A program made the translations under genes and the position numbers. The notes below the pieces were generated by a model. It made no database searches and was not told the origin of the DNA. It saw nothing but the letters and a program-made list of their open reading frames with translations. From Phyllostachys edulis (Eukaryota; Streptophyta; Magnoliopsida; Poales; Poaceae), in NCBI GenBank assembly GCA_036346405.1, contig CM070546.1:108196826-108260825 (forward strand): a stretch of 64,000 nucleotides of DNA, in the 5' to 3' direction. Below, piece after piece: positions 55,798 to 64,000 of this stretch (the stretch's first letter is position 1; every line of letters starts with the position of its first letter).

Positions 55798-57066
55798 GAC
55801 CTCCCCTTTGGAGATCTTAACCGTTCAGAGCTCCCCTTTGTTAGATCTAACCATTAGGACCTCCCCTTTGGAGATCTTAACTGTTCAGAAACCCCCTTTG
55901 TTAGATCTAACCGTTAGGACCTCCCTTTTGGAGATCTTAACCGTTCAGACCTCCCCTTTGTTAGATCAGACCGTTAGGACCTCCCCTTTGGAGATCTTAA
56001 CCGTTCAGACCTCTCCTTTGTTAGATCAGACCGTTAGGACCTCCCCTTTGGAGATCTTAACCGTTCAGACCTCCCCTTTATTAGATCCGACCGTTAGGAC
56101 CTCCCCTTTGGAGATCTAACCGTTCAGACCTCCCCTTTGTTAGATCTGACCGTTAGGACCTCTCCTTGAAGATCTTAACCGTCCAGACCTCCCCTTTGTT
56201 AGATCTGACCGTTAGGACCTCCCCTTTGTTAGATCTGACCGTTAGGACCTCCGTTTTGGAGATCTTAACCGTCCAGACCTCCCCTTTGTTAGATCTGACC
56301 GTTAGGACCTCCCCTTTGGAAATCTTAACCGTCCAGATCTCCTTTTTGTTAGATCTGATCGTTAGGACCTTCCCTTTGGAGATCTTAACCATTCAGACCT
56401 CCCCTTTGTTAGATCTAACCATTAGGACCTCCCCTTTAGAGATCTTAACTGTCCAGACCTCCCTTTTGTTAGATCTGACTGTTAGGATCTCCCCTTTGGA
56501 GATCTTAACCATCCAGACCCCCCCCCTTTGTTAGATCTGACTGTTATGACCTCTCCTTTGGAGATCTTAACCGTCCAGACCTCCCCTTTGTTAGACCTGA
56601 CCGTTAGGACCTCCCCTTTGGAGATCTTAACCGTTCAGACCTCCTGTTTGTTAGATCTGACCGTTAGGACCTCCCCCTTTGGTGATCTTAACCGTTCAGA
56701 CATCCCCTTTGTTAGATTTGACTGTTAGGACCTCCCCTTTGGAGATCTTAACCGTTCAGACCTCCCCTTTGTTAGATCCGACCGTTAAGACCTCCCCTTT
56801 GGAGATCTTAACCGCTCGCATTCTCCCTTTGTTAGATCTGACCGTTAGGACCTCCCATTTGGAGATCTTAACCGTTCAGACCTCCCCTTTGTTAGATCTG
56901 ACCGTTAGGACCTCCCTTTGGAGATCTTAACCGTTCAGACCTCCCCTTTGTTAGATCTGACCGTTAGGACCTCCCCTTTGGAGATCTTAACCGTTCAGAC
57001 CTCCCCTTTGAAGATCTGACCGTCAGGACCTCCCCTTTGTGGATCTGACCCTCAGGACCTCCCCAT
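55798..57066 (+). repeat. dimeric minisatellite, 2 x 30-bp monomers, about 21 dimers
   Basis: Monomer A (GACCTCCCCTTTGGAGATCT...) and monomer B (GACCTCCCCTTTGTTAGATC...) alternate nearly strictly, giving a 60-bp period over 1.27 kb. Since 60 is a multiple of three, the array leaves long open frames with a 20-residue period (TSPLEILTVQ, TSPLLDLTVR) on plus and a matching one on minus; these are not taken as genes. Confidence 0.93.
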
Positions 57067-57371
57067 TGTTGTGTCTTTTGGACCTCCTGTCCATAGGACC
57101 TCCTATGGTTGTGTCTTTTGGACCTCGTGTCCATAGGACCTCCTCGTGGTGTGTCTTTTGGACCTCTTTGCCCTTAGGGCCTCCTCGAATTCCTTCACTC
57201 CTTGTAGTCTGGACCTCCTCCGAGGTTCAGAACCCTTCTGTGGTTCAGACCTCCTTCGAGGTCTAGGTCCCTTTGTGTTTAGACCTCCTTGCAGATCTAG
57301 ACTTCTCCCTTGTGTTTAGACCTCCTTGCAGGTCTAGACCTTCCCTTTGAGTTTAAGACCTCCTTTGAGGT
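57067..57371 (+). repeat. decayed GACCTCC-rich continuation of the minisatellite
   Basis: GGACCTCCT and GACCTCCTTGCAG words continue at irregular spacing up to the nested solo LTR and again at 59514-59760. Confidence 0.6.
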
Positions 57372-59508
57372 TGTGGATATCATGGGGATATGCCTATGAT
57401 CTTAGGATGATGAAACAATTGGCAATGTTGCTTTTGGTTTGAAGTTTCACGCGTTTTCGGCAAAGTTAAAAGGCTGATCTTCAGCCATTTTGGAAATTTG
57501 GCTTTGGAATAGATTGAGTTCATAGACTATAGTGCATATGTGTTGCATGATGCATGATTTGAGCTAACGTGGGTCAAGTTGTGAAGAATTTGTTCCCGGA
57601 TTCGTGTTTGCTTGTCTATTGTCGCGGTGGCTTGCGGTGTCAATGACGGTCAACGACGAGGAGGATCGGGACTAGGCTTGGAGAGCCGAGGTCCGTAAGC
57701 GATCAAGGATCTTGGGTGAGGTCAATGGACTCAAGCGTGGCGCAGAATGGACAAAGATGACCGAACGTGCGATTCGGTCGATCGTTGATCAAGCGGTGCG
57801 GGGTCGGTGCAAGTGCCAAGGTGATGCGGTGGGAACCGGATGGAGAGACTTGCCGACACGATGAGAGCCGCTGGATCAACTTACGTGGCGAAAAGCGATT
57901 GCTTCAACAGATTGGACTCGGTCTTGGAAAAGATCGAGAAGGGTATTTTAGTAATTTCACCAAATACGCCTTGGTGACCTAATGCCAACTCAGCGGCGCA
58001 AGACGGCAAAGGCCAAGAAGTGGATTAGGTCAAGAGAAGTGAAGACGGCGCTTTAAAATACGTGCGTGTGCAGGTGTTCTTTGTTGGGCCTTAACGGAAG
58101 CCCATTAGGTTTAATCTTCTAGAAGCTCCAATTCTAAAAGGGTTTTAGGGTTGGTGGCTGTCATATAAAAGGAGTAGATGGGACATTAGGGTTCCCTGTT
58201 GAAAAAAGGAGTGCCCGTGGCGGTGCCTGTAGAATTCCCTGGAAAAACAAGAGAAGCTCCTTGTGGTGGCGGCCTATTCTCCTGGAAAAAATCGAAGCCC
58301 CTGGGGCGGCGGCTGTAATGATCGTTGTTTGACTCATGCTGTGAGCGATCTCTTGAGTGATTTGTTCTGGCGGCAGCCGCTGTTTAGCTTGTCCCATCGA
58401 TTGTGGATCCAGTTCTTGCATTAATTTTAGCTTTTTTTTATTGCTTTGTCTACTCAATGTTGCGACCGAGTCTTCGGTTGGATTCCCAGCAGTTTGATGC
58501 TTTTAGTTTATTTTATTGCTTGAGCTGCTATTCAATGTGCTGTGAGGTTTGATGTTGAACTTGCTGTGCATGCGTCGGTGTAGCCCGCAAAAAACTGGAG
58601 TCTCTGGCGGCGGCCGGTTCCTTCCGCAAAACAGGAGCCGTGGCGGCAGCTTGCAGAGCCGGCAGTGCCCACAAAATGAGGAGTTCTTGGTGGAAAATCA
58701 AGCTCCTGCTGGAGGTTTAGTTTTATTGAGTATCTTGGCTGCATCTTTTGCTTGTCCCTTCTAGTTGTGTGGAATCTCAAAGTTTTTGCTTTGAGTTTAG
58801 TTCTTTTATTTGTCTTTGGCTGCCATCTTGATGTGACCGAACTGTTTAGTTTTTTTGTTTGATGTGCTGCCATCAATTCGTGTGAGGCCTTGGTTATTTT
58901 ATTGCTTGACTACAGCTCCTCTGTGCTTTCTTGTCGGTTCATTGTTTTGTGGTTTGCGGCATGTCTTTGTGTGTGTGTGGCGTCATACCATCGTAACGAG
59001 AGTTGGTACAACTTGTCTCTCGGCTGACAAAGTGGAGTCTTTAGGCGTATTTGTGATGATCATTGCTTTTGCTAGTGGCTGCAACTTGTTGTTTGGTTTG
59101 GTGCGGCTCTTGCTTGTGCGTGCTGACACTGGAGGATATTGTCTTGTGCACAAGAACAGAGGCCAGTGGTTGCTGCCTACTAGTTGTTGACCAGAAGCTA
59201 GGGACTTCAATTGATTTACATGCAGTGCCTTGATTTATTTCTTAATTGCATCTTGTGCTGTTACTGTTCATCTCATATATACAGCAAGCTTATTATTCCT
59301 GGCGCATCTTCCTTGCGGTTGTGAGATGTTTCTTGTATTTTTCTTTGGGGTTTGATCGGACTCAACACAGGTCATCTGCTGTGCTTGTATACAGATCTTC
59401 ATAGCTTTTATAGCTATTGGAGTGAAAGTAGTGTTGAGTTCGATCGAGGTGAAAAATAGAGAAAGCGTCTATTCACCCCCCCACTCTAGTCGCCTTTTCG
59501 GTCCTACA
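57372..59508 (+). mobile_element. 2.1-kb copia solo LTR nested in the gypsy LTR
   Basis: It begins TGTGGATATCATGG and ends TTTTCGGTCCTACA, flanked by GAGGT on both sides (57367-57371 and 59509-59513). A TATA box (TCATATAAAAGG near 58160) fits the plus orientation. The CCTACA end and the ACTCTAGTCGCC block resemble SIRE/Maximus LTRs. No internal sequence is present. Confidence 0.87.
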
Positions 59509-62178
59509 GAGGTTTAGACCTCCTAGTTGCTCTAGACCTCCTCTTTAGGTTTAAAACCTTTGTTGGTCTGGACCTCTCTGTTGGTTCTTTGTTTAGCTCT
59601 AGACCCCCTAGTCTCTAGGACCTCCTTCCCGCAGGACCTCCCTACCTTTGGGCCTCCTTGCCCTTAGGACTTGCCCGTGGTCTTTTTGCGAAGGACACCC
59701 TGGCGGTCAAGACCTCCCTCGTGGGTCACGACCTCCTTTCTTGACTTCCCCTTAACCTTCACATGACCTTTTCCTGTTTTTAGCCAGTAACCTTGTCACT
59801 CTTGTTTGTACCTTGCGCACCTTTTTCTATCTTTTGTCACGTCCTTGCCATTGCAAAAGTGTGCGCCTTTTTATTGTTGTCACCTCCTCCTTGACCTTTT
59901 GTCTCCTCCTGTACCTTCTCTAGTCCTTTTTGGTACTTGTTGGCAGTGTACATTTGTACCAATACCTTGAACCTGGTCACTCCTTTTGGTGGCGTTCCTA
60001 TTCTCCTTTTCCTTTACATGGAGCACCACAGAGCGACCACTGCCTCCTTGTTTTTCACTCAACCTCCTCCTCTCCCTCTCAGTTCTAGAGAGCTCTCTTA
60101 GCTCCTCTGGTTGGACCTCCCCCTTGTCGGACCTCCCCTTCCAGTGGACCTCTTCCCCATTTGGTTCTAGCCTAGTTCTTTTCGGTTTCTTTTTGGGTTG
60201 CTTTATTTATTTGTTTTCTTTGCATCGTATAGATTCCGTTGGTGTGGAGGAGTTTGAGGATCCAGCGGCCTTATCAGAAGCTCAGCAGCTCGCCACTGAA
60301 GGCAAGTCGTGGCTTTGATCATTTTGATCCCAACTTTACAAAAAGTACTTTGATTTTTTATAAACATGCATGGCTATTTGTATAAAATGGTTTGGGCTCC
60401 AGTTAAATACGCACCTGTTTTATGCCTCCTTGTTTCTTTGGCAATCCACATCTCGACATGTTTCCTTGAACAACTTAGGATGGGTACTGTTAGTTGGTTT
60501 CATATTGCTATTGCCAACATGGGTATCGTGCTTGCTTAGCCATGCTCCAGTAGACACTCGTCTCCTCATGAATCAATATTGCTAAACTTGACTAATTAAA
60601 TTATGGAACTATGGTTGGTGCCACTGCTGTGCAACTGTGGTTGAAACCCAGTTGTGTTGCTTGTGGTCGAAGCCATCTTTGTTAAAATTTGTAGTGCCGG
60701 GACCAGGGTGGTCCTTTGGCCAGGTGAAACCCCAAAACTGTTTTATGCTCGGGCAAGTTGGCAAGGTGCGAGTAGTGGGTGCTCCATGAGTTGTTGCTAT
60801 GGAGTCACTTGGGTGCTTCATGAGTTGTTGCTATGGAGTCACCTGGGTGCCCCAGAGTTGGTGCTATGGGGTCACATTGGGTTGAGGATAGCCTTGCCTG
60901 AGCAGCCAATTAAGGACTGAACCTTTGGAGCTATAGATCTGGGCCATGCCGTGCAACCACATGTCCATTATGGGGTGGACTGGGTGCAATAACTATAGAT
61001 ATTCGATTTGGTTACATTGTGGTGGAGGCGTTGGTATTTGGCGCAAGAGGGGCACGAATCCGGTGGAGGTTGCACCAACCAAGCGAAACCTCAACAGGTA
61101 AGCGAGTGCCGATGGACCTTTGTAAAAACCGGTGGTGGTCTCTACTTGATTCACATGTCTAAGGTAACGTGTGTAATATCAAGCGACTACCTCTTGTGGG
61201 TAAAGTTGTACACCTCTGCAGAGTAAATCTATTCGAATAACTGCGTCCTCGGTTATGGACACGCCCGGAGATTTTGAATGAGGGTTAGATGTTTCTTCAA
61301 AAGAGGTCTTGTGAACCCTAGAAGTGATCCACGGTTGATTGTGGGAATCGGCGAGTGCTCTGGGTGACTCCGACGTACTCGTGATGACCACGATTGTCCG
61401 TGGAGGTCTAGGGGTGGTCTTGTAGAGCTCTGGAGTGGATGCTCCAGAGAAGTCTAGGTTGGTGCCTTGGGAGTGAGTGGGTGCTCACGACCTCCCTTTT
61501 GAAATCAAATGTACTTATGTATTATTGTTTTAACTTGAGCTTTGCAATCTATACATGTTATTTACTGTCAAACTTTGTTTTTTGCAAACTAACCATGCAG
61601 CTCACCTTGTCAAGCCGTGCATGAATATTACTTGCATACATTGTCCCCACGGCTTGCTGAGTACATTCAAAGTACTCATTGGCTTGTGCCCTCTGCTTTA
61701 ATCGGCAGAGGTGGGAGATCCAAGAGGTCTTGTGCTCTCGTGAGGGAGCTTTTGAAGACCTCACAAGACTAGGACGCCCTCCACTTGGTAGCCTTTGAGG
61801 CTAGCTGAATGGACCTGTAATTGTTTTGTTTTCATTTGTGTTGTTGTTCTCTTTTGTCGTTAGCCTTGAGAGGCACCCAGATAAACCTTGACCTTAAGGT
61901 CCCTTGTTAATATATGTGTTAATTTGTATGCGCTTCATCTTTGTTCTTGTTGTATGGAATTGATTACACTGATGTGGAATCTGTGCGAGTTAGCCAATCT
62001 GATCCTGGGACTAGCTCGGTGCACAGGGCCAAGACCCTCAGGAGGTCTTTGAGATCTCTTGGGAGGTCCTGGCGGACCTCCCTTCGGAACGTACCGGGCG
62101 GTACTACCGCTCCTCCATGCGGTAGTACGGGAGCAAAAATAATCCAGCGGCATATTCCAAGGGAGTTCCTCACAGAGG

Positions 62179-62190
62179 TGGTATCAGAGC
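62179..62190 (+). promoter_or_regulatory. primer-binding site (initiator Met tRNA) of the gypsy element
   Basis: TGGTATCAGAGC lies four bases after the LTR end, on the plus strand. Confidence 0.9.
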
Positions 62191-62968
62191 TCCATACCGA
62201 CTGTAGGACATAACCTTAGTTAGCATGGTCGTTTTAGTCTGTTTCAAAAGTTATTTTCTAAATCAAACCAACTTGAAAACCTGATTAGTGGTTCTCCTCT
62301 TGCCTTGTTTGGTCATGTTCTTATCCCGTCTCATTCTTTTCTCCTCTTAATCCATTCTTTTCTTACCTTTTCCTTAGGTTCTTGTACCTTACCCCTTCTG
62401 GAACCTTGTTTCTAAGCTCAATATGACCTCCTTAACTCAGCAATCTTTGTAGGATCTGGCCTTGTTTTAAGTTGACCACCCCAATAGGCTAGGATTAGTA
62501 GTGTTGTTGCTAGACTACCCTTTTAATTCTAGTATCGTTTAGTCCTGTATCTAGGATTCTTTGTTGAGCTTTCTTGCCTCTTAGTAGCTTTTCGGCTACT
62601 GGTTCTTTTCGGGTTAACCTACTTCTCCCCGAATAGGTTGTTCTATCTCTCTCTCTTGTTCTCACTCACCTATAGTGCTTTTCCTCTCATCTTTTGTGCT
62701 TTCTTTTCCTCATCTTTTAAACACGAGAGGCTTCTTGCAGATGGTTCAGACCTGATTTCGAAGAAATCAAGATGATCGATGGACCCTCTTTGCCACCACC
62801 CCACCTCCTCCAAAGAAGCAACCTCGGACCAAAGTTCAGGGGCGATTCATGGCAGCTCAAGCTCGCTTGATGAGTGCCATGATGCGTAACATGAATCGAT
62901 GATGGCTCAAAGAAAGTCGATAATCGCCGCTCTCCTCGCCATGATGAACCCGAGAAAAAACCAGGCGG
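62191..62968 (+). other. gypsy leader and degraded gag start
   Basis: T-rich leader, then from about 62740 (GATGGTTCAGACC) what seems to be the gag start, with early stops. Confidence 0.5.
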
Positions 62969-64000
62969 TTGCCATGCGACCTTCAACTCCAAAGTGTTTC
63001 CTTAGTCAAGGCTAGTGGATTTCTTGAGGACCCAACCTCCAACATTCTCCAGCTCCCGAGCCTTTGGATCTTGATGATTGGTTGCGCCTTTCGACAAGAA
63101 GCTTCGCCATTGCTCAATGCAATGACCGTGAGAGAGTTTTGTATCAAAGACATCAACTTGAAGGCCCGAAGCAGAGTGGTGGGAGAATTTTTGTGCCGCC
63201 CATGCAGACCACCAAAGTATCACCTGGACCGAGTTTTGAGAAGCTTTTCGTATTCTCATGTTCCGGATGGGATGGTTGAAATGAAGAAGAACGAGTTCCG
63301 TGAGCTGAGTCAAGGGAGCTTGTTAGTGGGTGAATACCTCAACAAATTCACTCAATTGGTACGTTATGCTCCAGAGGATGTTGCCACCGATGATGCCAAG
63401 CAGAAGAAGTTTAAGTGAGGACTCAACCCTAGTCTGAAGGTTCAGGTCATTGGTAATGACTATGCAAATTTTCAGCATCTTGTAAACAAGGCCATGCTGA
63501 TTGAAGAATCCCGTAGAGAGCTTTCAGAATCATTCAAGAGAAAAATGTCACAGCTCAGAGCTCATCAAAGACCTCCTCAGCGAGCCAAGACGTTTGCCCA
63601 ATATCAGCCTGGTACTTTTAGGACCTCTGCAACAGCACCCCATTTAGTTGCTCAAGAATTCGACAACAGCCAATAGCTCAAGAGTACCAAGCTTGCCGAA
63701 GGTACCCAGTGCTTCAACTGCCAGCAGTGGGGTCATTTTGCCAAGCACTGTCCTCAACGTCATCAGTGGAAGCAAGCCCCTCCCCAAGCTTCAAGGCAAG
63801 CCACCAGACCTCCAGGTTTTGCTGCAAAGGGGCAAGTGAACCACATTGCTGTGGAGCAGGCCCAACAGGCTCAGGACCTCTTCCCTGGTAAGTTTTGGTC
63901 AGTGGCAGTTTTGTCTCACTCAAAGAGAGTTGGAGGAGTGAGCAAAACCCGTGTTCCCCAACCTATTCCTTAGTCAGCCCGAATCTCGGGGTCGAGATTC
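62969..64000 (+). pseudogene. gypsy gag (retrotransposon gag with zinc knuckle), runs off window
   Basis: One frame, interrupted by stops near 63416, 63674 and 63971, encodes a retrotransposon Gag: VPDGMVEMKKNEFRELSQGS, then EYLNKFTQLVRYAPEDV, typical of Ty3/gypsy chromovirus-type capsid. A basic linker is followed by a zinc knuckle, CFNCQQWGHFAKHC (63710-63751, CX2CX4HX4C). The protein would package element RNA. Pol is expected beyond the window. Confidence 0.85.

Larger units (their letters stand above)
55545..62174 (+). repeat. 5' LTR of a gypsy element, 6.6 kb with a nested insertion
   Basis: The LTR starts TGTAACGTCCC within the copia-associated repeat and ends CTCACA, four bases before a Met-tRNA primer-binding site. 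Removing the nested solo LTR leaves about 4.5 kb, close to the related 4.4-kb solo LTR at 43535. It contains the dimeric minisatellite, GACCTCC-rich DNA, and near its end GCGGTAGTAC palindromes. Open frames within it (60370-61226 and others) are not recognisable proteins. Confidence 0.85.

Noticed and set aside
55808..56930. Long open frames (up to 122 codons) with a 20-residue period
   Set aside because: They come from a minisatellite whose 60-bp period is divisible by three; similar frames exist on the opposite strand, and no domain or start context is seen.
55798..57066. CRISPR-like regular repeats
   Set aside because: The units are head-to-tail without unique spacers, lie in a plant gypsy LTR, and have no cas genes nearby.
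57372..59508. A resident gene suggested by open frames at 58532-59190
   Set aside because: The whole interval is a solo LTR with GAGGT target duplications and a TATA box; no protein family is recognised.

Overview
The window looks like repeat-rich nuclear DNA of a grass (Poaceae). Nested LTR retrotransposons dominate. Spliceosomal introns with GT..AG ends, C-rich low-complexity tracts, gene fragments carried by DNA transposons, and a DUF3741/DUF4378 plant protein all fit a plant; there is no bacterial, viral or organellar signature. The species cannot be named from this sequence.

One credible host gene is present, on the + strand between about 4.3 and 14.8 kb. It encodes a 746-residue protein of the plant TRM/LONGIFOLIA-like type (VARLMGLD-like motif, C-terminal DUF4378). 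Its main exon is split at 6690/12783 by a complete minus-strand Ty1/copia element (6691-12777) with a GATAA target duplication. If the element and one duplication copy are ignored, the reading frame is continuous across the site and through both downstream introns. A second copia element (14798-22374, minus) sits about 60 bp past the stop codon, and its family is also represented by a plus-strand remnant at 1-3750, so the gene lies between two inverted relatives.

Layout: 1-4077, SIRE/Maximus-like copia 3' end plus a small copia LTR. 4078-14797, the host gene with its inserted copia element and an intronic MITE. 14798-22374, SIRE-like copia with intact LTRs, most of pol deleted, and a nested 1.3-kb solo LTR. 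22936-24215, a hAT-like element with an 8-bp target duplication. 25.3-27.4 kb, fragments of an RNA-dependent RNA polymerase, a GRF zinc-finger protein and a hydroxyphenylpyruvate reductase. 27731-30756, a Pack-MULE-like element with a 9-bp target duplication that holds a histone-fold fragment and a GH3 glucosidase fragment. 31-42.6 kb, mostly non-genic DNA with a three-exon kinesin-7 pseudogene, C-rich tandem repeats, a SINE-like unit, an AT-rich minisatellite and a light-harvesting-protein fragment. 42.6-55.5 kb, a minus-strand copia element with a repeated segment on each side, interrupted by a foldback MITE, a 4.4-kb gypsy solo LTR and a 1.5-kb copia solo LTR. 55.5-64.0 kb, the 5' LTR (6.6 kb including a nested 2.1-kb copia solo LTR), primer-binding site and gag of a gypsy element that runs off the window.

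Most genes here do not work together; they are debris in a retrotransposon nest. The points of biological interest are the recent-looking disruption of the host gene, the Pack-MULE and hAT elements with gene fragments, the 30/60-bp dimeric minisatellite inside a gypsy LTR, and short palindromes or tandem motifs that recur in unrelated LTR families.
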